Shown here: positions 24,232-33,221 of the stretch, one piece after another
Position numbering within the stretch: the first letter of the stretch is position 1
Layout: every line of letters starts with the position of its first letter
DNA from: Chlamydiota bacterium
GTDB taxonomy: Bacteria; Chlamydiota; Chlamydiia; Chlamydiales; JAAKFR01
Reading direction: 5' to 3'
Assembly: GCA_021772455.1 (NCBI GenBank)
Contig: JAJFLY010000038.1
Location: 1-46,494, forward strand
DNA: 46,494 bases
Program-made: the position numbers and the translations under genes
The notes under the pieces: model-generated
The model's database searches: none
The model's input: the letters and a program-made list of their open reading frames with translations, nothing else
Told to the model about the DNA's origin: nothing

Positions 24232-25608
24232 ATGAAAGAAATTTCGAAGTTATTAGCTGAGCCAGAGTCGAAGATCTTAGAGATTAAAAAAGATCTTTCT
24301 TCAATGCAACCCATTCTGAAAACACTGGTTGCATTTGCCAATACTGCTGGAGGCACTTTAATAGTTGGTGTCGCACCAGACGGTAAACTAGTCGGACTAA
24401 CAGATGTGCTTAAGGCCGAGGAAAAAATCGCGAATGCAATTGCCGATACGATTGCTCCTACTCTTTTGCCCGAAATTGAGATTGCGACTATCAACAAAAA
24501 GCATGTGCTGATTATTAAAGTCTCTCATTGGAGGGCTCCATTTTACATAAAAAAACTCGGGATTTCCAAAGGTGTTTACATCCGCTTAGGATCAACAAGC
24601 CGTCCTGCTACTCCGGAGATTATTTCCGAGCTCAAGAGATCTCTGATTAATCAGTCTTATGACCAACAAGCGCTCTACGACCTGACAAAGAGTGCGCTGG
24701 ACCTAAAAAAAATCCAGGAAGCGTTCAAAGCTGTAAAAAAAGAAATCAACGAGAAGAAGCTGCGTTCACTTGGGATTTTAGTCCCTTCAAACCACAAATT
24801 CGTCCCATCTATCGGAGGATTAATTCTTTTTGGAAAAAAAGAGTACCGAGAGGAGTACTTTCCAGATGTCAGATTGAAATGCGCACGATTTGGGGGCAGC
24901 AATAAAACACTTATCGTCGATCGACACGAAGTTGAGGGAACACTTTTAGACGCGGTGAATGACGTTCCCAAATTTATATCCCGTAACACAAGGCTTGCGG
25001 CGGAAATAAAAAAAATTCGAAGAAAGGATATTCCTGAATATCCAGACATTGCCATAAGGGAAATCCTTATTAATGCGCTTGTGCATACTGATTATTCTAT
25101 CGTGGGATCAGGAATTCAAATTGCTATTTTTGATGATCGGCTCGAAATCCAAAATCCTGGAATGCTACCATTTGGATTTACGATGGACGATTTAAAAGCA
25201 GGAGTTAGTCGGATTCGTAACAGAGTCATTGCAAAAACATTTCATGAACTAAAACTTATGGAAGAATGGGGAAGCGGCTATCAACGAGTTGTTACGGCCT
25301 GCCATGAACATGGATATCAAGACCCCGAATGGCTAGAACAAGGAACATCTATGCGCGTCACATTCTTTTCTCAACAACGCAGAAAGGTTCAGAAAGCCTC
25401 TCCTCGATCTGAAGAATTAACGGAACGTCAACAAGATATTCTGGCGCTATTTAAGAAAAAGCAAAACCTCCCCTTTAGAGAGATCTACAAACATTTCTCA
25501 GGTACAATTTCTGAACGCATGCTCCGTTATGAACTAGCCCAACTCAGAGAAAAAGGCGCCCTCACCCCAAAAGGGAGAGGTCCTTCTTCTTTATGGGAAA
25601 AAAGTTAA
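24232..25608 (+). CDS. AlbA_2-domain ATPase / RecG-related transcriptional regulator
   Basis: Three parts are visible. Residues 1-130 are an AlbA_2 (Schlafen-like DNA-binding) domain (AFANTAGGTLIVGVAPDG, then GVYIRLGSTSRPATPEII). Residues 270-380 are an HATPase_c_4 domain (REILINALVHTDY, then IFDDRLEIQNPG, then LMEEWGSGYQRV). A C-terminal winged helix begins at LTERQQDILALF. The ATG at 24232 has AGGA eight bases upstream; an earlier TTG frame would include the repeat and is less likely. Such proteins are common accessory genes linked to regulation or defence; the target is unknown. The stop overlaps the convergent LysR gene. Confidence 0.87.
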   Translation: MKEISKLLAEPESKILEIKKDLSSMQPILKTLVAFANTAGGTLIVGVAPDGKLVGLTDVLKAEEKIANAIADTIAPTLLPEIEIATINKKHVLIIKVSHWRAPFYIKKLGISKGVYIRLGSTSRPATPEIISELKRSLINQSYDQQALYDLTKSALDLKKIQEAFKAVKKEINEKKLRSLGILVPSNHKFVPSIGGLILFGKKEYREEYFPDVRLKCARFGGSNKTLIVDRHEVEGTLLDAVNDVPKFISRNTRLAAEIKKIRRKDIPEYPDIAIREILINALVHTDYSIVGSGIQIAIFDDRLEIQNPGMLPFGFTMDDLKAGVSRIRNRVIAKTFHELKLMEEWGSGYQRVVTACHEHGYQDPEWLEQGTSMRVTFFSQQRRKVQKASPRSEELTERQQDILALFKKKQNLPFREIYKHFSGTISERMLRYELAQLREKGALTPKGRGPSSLWEKS

Positions 25609-26474
25609 TTCGAAAACACGTCACATAACGCGCGCACAATGGAGTCGAACTGCTCTTGTTTGTGACCTTCTCCTCCTCGGTAGAGAGCTAAAATTCTGTA
25701 GGGGGAGGGGGTAGGTTGCCACAAAACAGGGTGGAGCCCAAATTTTTGAGCCAAAAAATCGGGTAAAAAGCCAACCTCATCTGTCGCCCCACAAATTTGC
25801 CCAATAAGCGACCAACTTGGAATCCTAGACTTAATGGGAAGGGCGTACCCATGCACCTGAAGCCACGTTTGCTGCAAAAAAAGGACCTCCATCTGCTCCT
25901 CGGGAAGTAAGACCGGCTTTAGGGAAACTTCTTGATTGCGACAATAGAGTTGGAAATGGCCACTTCCCACCTCGGCCGCTACAACACCTTTCCAGGGGGC
26001 ATTATCCAACACAAGGGCGATTTCTGCCTCGCCATGTAAGATCGCCGCGTACGCCTGATCAGGCCGCATATGTTTGAAATCAATCGTGTTGAGTGAGAGA
26101 AGGAAGGGAACAGCAACTTGCGCAATCGCATGCGTTGTGACCAACCGAATTGGGGGCTCCTCTCGAGAAACAATCAGGTCACGCATCTGTTTGACTGCCG
26201 CTTCAATTTTGGGGAGGAGCTCCTGTCCCTCTCTTGTCAATCCAAATTGACGTCTCTCATGGGTACAAAGTGCGATGCAAAATGCCGTTTCAACACGTCG
26301 AATCGCCGTGCTTGCACCACTTTGACTCAGATGGTGCGCGTGTGCCGCTTTTCCCAAATTTTTCATGCGGGCTGCTGAGATGAAAATCTCCAAATCGGCG
26401 ATGCGTAAGTTTCTAAGAGAGTGTTCGATCTTTTGCAGGTGTTTGACCTCAGGTATGTCGATCAAGTCTTGCAT
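25605..26474 (-). CDS. LysR-family transcriptional regulator
   Basis: An N-terminal winged helix (LEIFISAARMKNLGKAAHAH, then LSQSGASTAIRRVE) is followed by a type 2 periplasmic-binding-like effector domain, about 289 residues in all. The ATG at 26474 is preceded by GGAG at eight bases; a GTG at 26483 is the alternative. The gene is divergent from the nucleotide carrier, so that carrier is the likely target and a purine nucleotide or related metabolite the possible effector. LysR regulators are rare in small chlamydial genomes, which adds interest. Confidence 0.9.
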   Translation of the reverse strand: MQDLIDIPEVKHLQKIEHSLRNLRIADLEIFISAARMKNLGKAAHAHHLSQSGASTAIRRVETAFCIALCTHERRQFGLTREGQELLPKIEAAVKQMRDLIVSREEPPIRLVTTHAIAQVAVPFLLSLNTIDFKHMRPDQAYAAILHGEAEIALVLDNAPWKGVVAAEVGSGHFQLYCRNQEVSLKPVLLPEEQMEVLFLQQTWLQVHGYALPIKSRIPSWSLIGQICGATDEVGFLPDFLAQKFGLHPVLWQPTPSPYRILALYRGGEGHKQEQFDSIVRALCDVFSN

Positions 26475-26483
26475 AGCAAACAC

Positions 26484-26499
26484 TCCATTTACAAATGGA
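26484..26499. promoter_or_regulatory. Palindrome in the LysR/carrier intergenic region
   Basis: TCCATTT-AC-AAATGGA is a perfect 7-bp inverted repeat next to the LysR start. A second, weaker one (GATAT...ATATC) follows at 26514-26528. Dyads of this kind in a divergent gap are typical LysR binding sites, suggesting autoregulation and control of the carrier. Confidence 0.45.
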
Positions 26500-26587
26500 T
26501 TTTTTCGATTTTAGATATCAATAATATCGTCAATACAAATAAAATGCACTCAAATATCCTCCTATTTCTTAACAAAGGAGGATGTAT

Positions 26588-27928
26588 ATGATTAGATTTT
26601 TTCAATGGGTTTGCCGCTTTAACTTCGGAGAGTTCGAAAGAGAGGAGTTTAAAAAATTTCTTCGAATGGGAGTGATATTCGCCCTGATCATTGGAGTTTA
26701 CTGGACCCTTCGCCCCTTGAAAGATGCCATCTTTATCCAGCTCGTGGGAAAATACCAACTCCCCTTTGCCAAAACGATCTCCGTGTTGGCCCTTCTGCCT
26801 CTCGTGATGTTCTACACAAAACTTCTTGAAAAGACTTCACGAGAAAAAATGTTGGTGATCCTTCCCGCTTTCTATGGAATAGCCATTCTATTTTTTGCCT
26901 TAGCTCTAACTCGCTTTCAAGGAGTCGCTCTTGCCTATTTTTGGTATCTATTTGTAGAGAGCTTTGGATCACTCGTGGTTGCCCTGTTCTGGGCGTTTGC
27001 CGCCGACACAACCGACCCTACGCAGGCAAAACGGGGCTTTCCCCTTGTCGTTGCAATTGGACAAATCGGAGGGATTATTTTCCCTTTTACCATTGGAGGC
27101 TTGCCGCACCGCCTTAACCTCTCCACCAACTTACTCTCAATGGTATGTTTGGGAGGATTCATCCTATTGATTATTCCACTCGTTCGCTACTTTTTGAGGA
27201 GCACACCACACCACCTTCTACAGTCTTATCATGGAAAAAATGAAAAACAAGAAGAGTCCAAACAAGAGCCCGGTTTTTTTGAAGGGTTCAAACTCCTTAT
27301 CAGAAATCGCTACTTGTTATGCATATTCGGCGCAAACTTCATTTACGAGGTGGTGATCACCATCTTCGACTTCAACTTCAAAATCGCAGCAAGCTCAGCC
27401 TACTCAGGAGTGGCTCTCAGTAACTATTTAAGCATATACGGCTCTTGCGTAAATATCGTCTCCCTCTCGTGCCTCCTTTTAGGAATCAGTAATATCACTC
27501 GTTTCTTAGGAGTTGGATTTGCCCTTGCAGCCATGCCCATCATCGTAGGTCTTGCCCTGTTTGGATTTATGAGCCTAGATACCCTCACCTTCCTATTCGC
27601 CCTTATGGTGGGCTCTAAAGCCATTAACTACGCTCTGAATGGCCCAGCGCTTAAACAGCTCTATATTCCCACAACTCCTGACGTCAAGTTCAAGGCCCAA
27701 GCGTGGATTGAAACGTTTGGCTCCAGATCTTCCAAGCAAGCGGGCTCGGTATTCAACATGTCTTTGGGGCCGTTGCAAAGCGCCTTTGGCGCCACCCTTG
27801 GCAGGTCGTATTATTTAATGTTGAGCGGAGCGATCTGTTTCCCACTACTTGCCTTGTGGTTAACCATCGCTTTTTTCCTCGGTAACTCCTTCAAACGCGC
27901 CGTGAATAATCAAACGACCATCTGCTGA
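26588..27928 (+). CDS. ADP/ATP translocase-family nucleotide carrier (TLC/NTT)
   Basis: An inner-membrane carrier of the plastid/chlamydial/rickettsial NTT family, which in related bacteria exchanges host ATP for ADP or imports nucleotides. The hallmark GVYWTLRPLKDAIFIQLVG lies near residue 37, and about eleven to twelve hydrophobic segments follow. At 446 residues it is shorter than Npt1 of Chlamydia (about 530), so its substrate may differ. The ATG at 26588 is six bases after AAGGAGG; the one at 26582 is too close to it. A hairpin terminator follows the stop. Confidence 0.9.
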   Translation: MIRFFQWVCRFNFGEFEREEFKKFLRMGVIFALIIGVYWTLRPLKDAIFIQLVGKYQLPFAKTISVLALLPLVMFYTKLLEKTSREKMLVILPAFYGIAILFFALALTRFQGVALAYFWYLFVESFGSLVVALFWAFAADTTDPTQAKRGFPLVVAIGQIGGIIFPFTIGGLPHRLNLSTNLLSMVCLGGFILLIIPLVRYFLRSTPHHLLQSYHGKNEKQEESKQEPGFFEGFKLLIRNRYLLCIFGANFIYEVVITIFDFNFKIAASSAYSGVALSNYLSIYGSCVNIVSLSCLLLGISNITRFLGVGFALAAMPIIVGLALFGFMSLDTLTFLFALMVGSKAINYALNGPALKQLYIPTTPDVKFKAQAWIETFGSRSSKQAGSVFNMSLGPLQSAFGATLGRSYYLMLSGAICFPLLALWLTIAFFLGNSFKRAVNNQTTIC

Positions 27929-27952
27929 TCAGCCCGACTATTCCGAAGTCCA

Positions 27953-27987
27953 CCTCGAAACAGTCTTGACTATTTCGAGGTTCTATT
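27953..27987 (+). terminator. Terminator of the nucleotide-carrier gene
   Basis: CCTCGAAA and TTTCGAGG form an 8-bp stem with a 12-base loop, followed by TTCTATTAT. It lies 25 bp after the stop. The tail is only moderately T-rich, so efficiency is uncertain. Confidence 0.5.
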
Positions 27988-28012
27988 ATAAAATGGTCGA
28001 AAAGAGGGCTTC

Positions 28013-29221
28013 ATGCGCAGATTCTACACAGACTTAATCCACAAACATTTTTGTGAAAATAGACAAATGCTGCTTTTGATGGGCCCCCGTCAAGTTGGTA
28101 AAACAACTCTGTGCAAACTCCTTTCAGAAAAGTGGAATGATACGGCATTTCTTAATTGGGATGACCGAGAAGATCGTCTCCTCATCTTAGAAGGGCCTCG
28201 AAGTGTGGGAAGAGCTATAAGGCTTGAAACCCTGAGAGGAGCAAAAGTTTTAGTCATTTTCGATGAAATCCATAAATTCGAGGGTTGGAAAGATTTTTTA
28301 AAGGGCTTTTTTGATCTTTACGAATCTCAAACTGCAATTCTCGTGACAGGCAGCGCTCGTCTCGACTCTTTTCGAAAATCTGGAGACAGCCTTATGGGGC
28401 GTTACTTCTCCTGTAGTATGCATCCCATTTCAGTCGCTGAATTGGTTCGAAAAAGATATCAAGAGAGCGAAATTTTTCCTCCAAAAAGGATTTCTAATGA
28501 AGAATATGCTCAGTTGCTAACTTTTGGAGGGTTTCCTGAACCTTTTCTGAATGGAAACAAGCGATTTTATAATAAATGGCGCGCCTTTCGTTTTGAACAA
28601 TTATTCAGGGAAGAAATGCGCGATCTCACTCAAATACAAAACATCGACCTAATGGAAGTGTTAGCCGAACTCCTACAAAGACAGGTTGGGCAGTTAACAA
28701 CGTTCTCCTCTCTCGCAAAAAAACTAGGAAAATCTGACCAAACGGTTCGATTTTGGTTGAAAATGTTAGCCAATCTCTATTTTTGCTTTGAAATAAGGCC
28801 TTGGGCTAAAAATGTGACCCGCTCACTGATCAAAGAGCCAAAATATTATTTATGGGATTGGTCATTGTGTGATGATGAGGGTTCTAAGCATGAAAATTTC
28901 ATTGCCTCCCATTTATTAAAGGCCGTCCACTATTGGACCGATTGCGGTTTTGGAAAATATCATCTTTATTATGTAAGAGATAAAGACAAAAGAGAGGTCG
29001 ACTTTCTTGTCACCAAAGATCAGAAGCCCTGGATCTTGATAGAGGTAAAATCCTCAGACCATAAATCCATCTCAAATTCGCTGAATTACTTTCAAGAAAT
29101 GCTAGATGTTCCACACGCTTTCCAAGTTGTCATTGACATGCCGTATGTAAATAAGAATTGCTTTGAAGAAAAGGGCCCCATTAAGGTCCCTGCAAAGACT
29201 TTCCTTTCCCAGTTAGTATAA
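28013..29221 (+). CDS. AAA_14/DUF4143 ATPase
   Basis: A 402-residue protein with Walker A MGPRQVGKTTL at 24-34, Walker B LVIFDEIHKF near 82 and sensor motif ILVTGSARLD near 113, followed by a DUF4143 domain with a PD-(D/E)XK-like segment (REVDFLVTKDQKPWILIEVK) near 327. This two-domain type is widespread and mobile among bacteria and archaea and is often found beside toxin or transposon genes; its role is not settled. It stands alone between two terminator-like gaps and has A+T-richer codon use than the core genes, consistent with acquisition. Confidence 0.9.
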   Translation: MRRFYTDLIHKHFCENRQMLLLMGPRQVGKTTLCKLLSEKWNDTAFLNWDDREDRLLILEGPRSVGRAIRLETLRGAKVLVIFDEIHKFEGWKDFLKGFFDLYESQTAILVTGSARLDSFRKSGDSLMGRYFSCSMHPISVAELVRKRYQESEIFPPKRISNEEYAQLLTFGGFPEPFLNGNKRFYNKWRAFRFEQLFREEMRDLTQIQNIDLMEVLAELLQRQVGQLTTFSSLAKKLGKSDQTVRFWLKMLANLYFCFEIRPWAKNVTRSLIKEPKYYLWDWSLCDDEGSKHENFIASHLLKAVHYWTDCGFGKYHLYYVRDKDKREVDFLVTKDQKPWILIEVKSSDHKSISNSLNYFQEMLDVPHAFQVVIDMPYVNKNCFEEKGPIKVPAKTFLSQLV

Positions 29222-29226
29222 GTAAT

Positions 29227-30201
29227 TTAATAACTCAAAGACAAGCCGACAAATGGGCCGCCGTAGCCGAGAGCTGAAATCGTTCTTGGCTCGGTACCGA
29301 GCTGGTTAGAAGATGTGAGCCTTTCACGCCCATCTTGGTACGCATGCAGCTCATACCCCCCTCTTACGCTCAACGTAAAGGCACGCATACAAACGGCATA
29401 GAATGCCTCAAACTTGAAATCTACCCCTAATACAATCCTCTCCTCGGGAGGAAAAATAAGCTCCCCTTCCGGAGCAAATACACTTGTAGTTGAGTTCACA
29501 TCGAGCCTTGGCTTGGCTAAAAGAGCTGTAAATGCAAACCGGCCAGAAAAACCTAGAGTTCCAACCAAGAACCGCCTAGAAAAAGGATGCAGATTAAATT
29601 CACACCCCAGCCTTGGCCCCCAACCTCTTATATCGTAGTGCTGTATAGCGGGAGTGATCACTCCTGCATCATTATAGGTGAAAAATTCATCCTCGGAAGC
29701 ATGCGCATAGCGCGCCCCTGCAAAAAGGTAGCTGTCACAACACCCAAACGCGCCACATCTATAGCCGATCGAAATATCAGCTGCCTCATACTTAGTACTT
29801 AGATCTCCGCTAGTTGAATCAGCAAGCGCAACCAAGGGTGGTTGAAAGAAGGGGACGATCGCCCCTGGAGCTGTAGCGCCAGAAGAGCTCTCTTCCTTAT
29901 AGTGATAATACTCACTGGCTACGTACAATTGCTCTTCATTCAACGAGGCAGACACCCCAATCCTGTAGCCCCAGTTAAATTGAGGATTGACCTCCACCAC
30001 TTCGCTCGGTGTTCCAATGATTGTCGCGTAATCAACCCCATCATATAAAGGGCGCCAGTAAAGCGCATCTGCCCATACAGAGAAGTTTGGAATGAAAGAA
30101 AATACCTTACAAGGAGCTGGTGGCTCTACGTTAGGTTGTCTTGCACTCTTCATCCCCTCCACAATCAAGCCTAGAGTAAAGAGGGTTCTCAGAGACCTCA
30201 T
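29227..30201 (-). CDS. Lpg1974/MOMP-like outer membrane porin, body of a frameshifted gene
   Basis: The frame encodes a beta-barrel protein in the style of the Legionella/Waddlia MOMP-like family: FSVWADALYWRPLYDGVDYA near the mature start, NWGYRIGVSASL, GWGPRLGCEFNLHPFSRRF, and a terminal aromatic residue (GLSLSY). It has no signal peptide in its own frame. One lies in the overlapping frame at 30131-30334, so the gene looks split by a one-base shift near 30140. Starts in this frame (GTG 30249, ATG 30201, ATG 30153) are arbitrary. As it stands the barrel would not be exported unless the shift is programmed or a sequence error. Confidence 0.75.
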   Translation of the reverse strand: MRSLRTLFTLGLIVEGMKSARQPNVEPPAPCKVFSFIPNFSVWADALYWRPLYDGVDYATIIGTPSEVVEVNPQFNWGYRIGVSASLNEEQLYVASEYYHYKEESSSGATAPGAIVPFFQPPLVALADSTSGDLSTKYEAADISIGYRCGAFGCCDSYLFAGARYAHASEDEFFTYNDAGVITPAIQHYDIRGWGPRLGCEFNLHPFSRRFLVGTLGFSGRFAFTALLAKPRLDVNSTTSVFAPEGELIFPPEERIVLGVDFKFEAFYAVCMRAFTLSVRGGYELHAYQDGRERLTSSNQLGTEPRTISALGYGGPFVGLSLSY

Positions 30202-30334
30202 AGATGATTTGTGGTTCAGAGTAGAGATAACGAGGTTGCTCTTCTCCACAATCTAAAACAGCCTCATCCCCTGCAAAAAGTGATGAGCCAGCCATCAGGA
30301 TAAGGATAGGAAGTATTTTAAACATCATAGACAT
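30131..30334 (-). pseudogene. Signal peptide and Cys-rich N-terminus of the split porin
   Basis: The frame gives a signal peptide (MMFKILPILILMAGSSLFAG) followed by a short acidic, cysteine-containing stretch (DCGEEQPRY, then DCGGDEECKTT) and stops at 30131. Skipping one A after the TGC codon in GAGTGCAAGACAACC joins it smoothly to the other frame, giving CRQPNVEPPAPCKVF and a complete porin of about 370 residues. No ribosome binding site is clear; ATGs at 30334, 30328 and 30325 are all possible. Confidence 0.65.
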
Positions 30335-30415
30335 CACAAAGCAAGTTTTATGCCACAATTTATAAAGGTCTAAAATACAGTTAAATAGTATAATCTACCC
30401 CCAAAAGGAGATCTA

Positions 30416-31954
30416 ATGACACAATCATGGCTAATCGCAGCCTCACTTCTCTTAATCACAGCAATCTCTCCGCTGAGTGCCCAGCAAGAAGAACCCTCCA
30501 CCACTGAGCTTGCCGTTCGATATGCGCACAATCCAAACAACTGGCCTGCACTACACTATGCAATTGTGCAAAAAAGAATTGATGTCGCCGAACTCATCCT
30601 CGAACTCTACCCCGAACAGGCAACGCAATCTACACCAACCATTCCGCTAATAGATTCGTACCTGGGGAATAATGCCGACCAGGACTATGACAGGGTTATA
30701 GGGTATGAAGCGGGCATTTCGGCCTTAGAACTTGCTATTCGTGGCGGCTATACAGAACTCGTTGCTCAGTTGCTCGATATGGGGGCTAATATCAACGAAA
30801 TTCGCGCTGAGTATAAGGGCGGTTACTCGAATTCGTGGTCCCCCTACCACCAGCCGATTGTTCATGAGCGTTGTAAATTTGGAACCATGCATTTTTGGAC
30901 CGCGCGCACTCTCATTTACTGGGCTATTGCGCAAGAAGATAGCACTATGGTGGCTCTTCTTTTGGAATATGATGCCCTTCTGACGCCTTGTATCGGCGTT
31001 AAGGATTGGTACATAGAAGATTATGAGAGTGGAGTCATCCACATTGAATACACCTATTCAGCTCTCAAGCTAGCTTCCATGCAGGAATCGACTGAGATTC
31101 TCGAACTGCTTCTCTCTAAGCAGGCGCAAGGGAATGTGCTAAATGAAGAGTATATTTCCCTTTTCCAAGCACTTATTTTGAACCCCGAAAATCTCCCAGC
31201 TCTTCATTACGCGATCTCCATTGAGGAGACTGCCACATTTGCGCTCCTACTTGAATATGGCTTTGACATCCACGACGACGTTATTTCTGACAAACCCCTC
31301 CTCAACAGAGCTGTAGAAGCTGAAGATCGATATTTTCTTGATGTACTACTTGCTCGTAATGAAGGGGCAGCAAGTGAGGCTTTGAGCTATGCGGTCATAA
31401 TTGGTGATATAAATAGCGTCGAGTACCTCATTCAAGACATACCCGCATCCCCAGAGTTGCTGAAAATCGCTTTGTGCGCAGGCAATCTCGAAATTGCTCA
31501 GATTATCTTAGCACAGCCCCATTATATGGAAGCCGATGGAGAAGCTCTTTTACTAGCCTTAGATAAAGAGTATTATGAACTTGCAAAGCAGATGATCTGT
31601 GAACTGGGATATTATGATGAAGGCGCCCATGAAATTGCTATTCGAAAGGGAAACGAAGAGATCTTCTTTTTGTTATTAGATACAGAAGAGTACGAGGGTG
31701 ATGGGATTCTCACGGCGATCGAGTGCAATCAGCCGGCCATGCTTGAGGCGCTACTCAAGCGATATGTACCCACCAAGGAGGAGATATCCAGTTATTTTAA
31801 GTGGTCGATTAAGCTTGGCCTTGTGGATATCGTCTCACTTCTCCTTGACCTATGCCCACCTTCAGATGAGCAATTGGCTCAGTACAAACGCTTAGCAATT
31901 GAATTTGGTCAGCCTGAGATTCTAGCGTTACTTATGGAGTACCAGCCGGCTTAA
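30416..31954 (+). CDS. Exported ankyrin-repeat protein
   Basis: A 512-residue protein with a Sec signal peptide (residues 1-22, ending LSAQQ) and about ten ankyrin-type repeats, the clearest being ALHYAIVQKRIDVAELILEL, ALELAIRGGYTELVAQLLDM and ALHYAISIEETATFALLLEY. AAGGAG lies five bases before the ATG, and a TATAAT at 30389 may be the -10 box. Ankyrin proteins of intracellular bacteria often act on host proteins; with a Sec signal it would reach the periplasm first, so type II export, surface display or a periplasmic role are all open. The end overlaps the convergent DUF1653 gene by 23 bp. Confidence 0.9.
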   Translation: MTQSWLIAASLLLITAISPLSAQQEEPSTTELAVRYAHNPNNWPALHYAIVQKRIDVAELILELYPEQATQSTPTIPLIDSYLGNNADQDYDRVIGYEAGISALELAIRGGYTELVAQLLDMGANINEIRAEYKGGYSNSWSPYHQPIVHERCKFGTMHFWTARTLIYWAIAQEDSTMVALLLEYDALLTPCIGVKDWYIEDYESGVIHIEYTYSALKLASMQESTEILELLLSKQAQGNVLNEEYISLFQALILNPENLPALHYAISIEETATFALLLEYGFDIHDDVISDKPLLNRAVEAEDRYFLDVLLARNEGAASEALSYAVIIGDINSVEYLIQDIPASPELLKIALCAGNLEIAQIILAQPHYMEADGEALLLALDKEYYELAKQMICELGYYDEGAHEIAIRKGNEEIFFLLLDTEEYEGDGILTAIECNQPAMLEALLKRYVPTKEEISSYFKWSIKLGLVDIVSLLLDLCPPSDEQLAQYKRLAIEFGQPEILALLMEYQPA

Positions 31955-32192
31955 AACGGGGCACAATTTCCCCATCTACTGTGACTGTTTCGACAAACAT
32001 TTCCAGTGGACGCACCCAAATTCCATAATCCCCATACAGGGCTTTGTAGACGACCATTTCTTCCAAGGTTTCGCTGTGACGCGCTACCGCAAGAAATTGA
32101 TAGCGCATGCCCTTGTAATGCTCATAAATCGCATCTTTTGTGAATGCTTGCGCTTGTTCTGAGAAGGGTTTTAATTCTTCATTCGAAGTCAT
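31932..32192 (-). CDS. DUF1653 protein
   Basis: An 86-residue soluble protein matching the DUF1653 pattern (IYEHYKGMRYQFLAVARHSE, then MVVYKALYGDYGIWVRPLEM, then FVETV). The family is widespread, compact and of unknown function. AGGAG lies eight bases before the ATG. It overlaps the ankyrin gene end by 23 bp on the opposite strand. The 90-bp gap to the methyltransferase gene at 32283 may hold divergent promoters; none is convincing. Confidence 0.88.
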   Translation of the reverse strand: MTSNEELKPFSEQAQAFTKDAIYEHYKGMRYQFLAVARHSETLEEMVVYKALYGDYGIWVRPLEMFVETVTVDGEIVPRFKPAGTP

Positions 32193-32282
32193 TTCTTGAG
32201 CTCCTGCAGTTGAGTATAAGCAAGAAATGCTATACTATTCTCTCCAATGAGTTCAATCCGCAAAAAAAATGGAGTACCCAAA

Positions 32283-33197
32283 ATGTTGCGTCGTTTAATC
32301 CTTTTCAGTCTAATGGCTTGTTTCTGTGCATACGCCGATGCTCCGCAATGGGAATTAAGCGACCCAGACAAAGGGTGGGGTGATGATGATTTAGTCTTAG
32401 AGTACTTCCATAACTCGGAACTGCAGAGACAATGGGCATGGGAGCTCGTAGGTCTGTATCCCCTTAAGGGAGATGAGCGCGTTTTGGACTTCGGATGCGG
32501 GGATGGCAAAATTACAGCACAACTCTCCCACCATCTTCCACAAGGAGAAATTGTTGGGGTCGATCTTTCTGAAAAAATGATCTCTTTTGCCAAGCGCTCC
32601 TTCCCGAATAAATATTATCCATTCCTTTCGTTTCTCAGCTCTAATGATGTCAATTTTGAGATAGCCAGCCTCGAGCCTACAAAAAAGTTTGATAAAATCT
32701 ATTCTTTCTTTGTATTCCACTTAGTTCCAGGCCCTCAGGAAATATTCCGCAACCTTCGCACCCAAATAGCCGATGAGGGTGAGCTTGTTCTTGTAATCCC
32801 TAAAGGAGGCAATAAACCTTTCTTTGAAGCAGCTACTCGCACTTTTGAAGAATACAATCTAACCCCTCCGTGGAAAAAAGCTAAGCCCGCCGAATCTAAA
32901 GCCACAATGCGCTCTGTTGAGGGGATAAAAGAGATCGTTGAGTCATCAGGATGGGAAATCTCCTATTTGAATGAAGTGCAAACGCCCTATGCTTTCATCA
33001 ATCGTGATCAGTTGGTCCACTGGATGCTTGGCACGGTCACGGCAAATTGGGATATTCCCAAAAGCGTCGCACCCGATTTTTTCAATCGTCTTGTTTCACA
33101 TATGGTTGATATAGAACCAAGCATTTTGGACGAGAATGGAGTGTATTATTTCCACCTTTCACGTGTGCATGTTGTTGCGCGCCCTATAAATGATTAG
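32283..33197 (+). CDS. SAM-dependent methyltransferase with an N-terminal signal peptide
   Basis: A class I methyltransferase core is clear: motif I RVLDFGCGDGKITAQL near residue 63, GVDLSEKMISFAKRSFP near 88 and the post-motif segment KIYSFFVFHLVPGPQEIF near 137. Unusually, the first 20 residues (MLRRLILFSLMACFCAYADA) form a good Sec signal peptide. GGAG lies eight bases ahead of the ATG at 32283, which supports this start over the one at 32247. S-adenosylmethionine is not known to be available in the periplasm, so the protein may be destined for the host or may retain the hydrophobic end as an anchor. Substrate unknown. Confidence 0.85.
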   Translation: MLRRLILFSLMACFCAYADAPQWELSDPDKGWGDDDLVLEYFHNSELQRQWAWELVGLYPLKGDERVLDFGCGDGKITAQLSHHLPQGEIVGVDLSEKMISFAKRSFPNKYYPFLSFLSSNDVNFEIASLEPTKKFDKIYSFFVFHLVPGPQEIFRNLRTQIADEGELVLVIPKGGNKPFFEAATRTFEEYNLTPPWKKAKPAESKATMRSVEGIKEIVESSGWEISYLNEVQTPYAFINRDQLVHWMLGTVTANWDIPKSVAPDFFNRLVSHMVDIEPSILDENGVYYFHLSRVHVVARPIND

Positions 33198-33221
33198 AAC
33201 ACGAACACTCTAAGGCCGATA

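Noticed and set aside
24232-25608. A RecG helicase
   Set aside because: Only the AlbA_2 and HATPase_c_4 domains are present; there are no helicase motifs.
28013-29221. Part of a toxin-antitoxin or defence island
   Set aside because: The AAA_14/DUF4143 gene has no adjacent partner typical of such systems; neighbours are a carrier and a porin.
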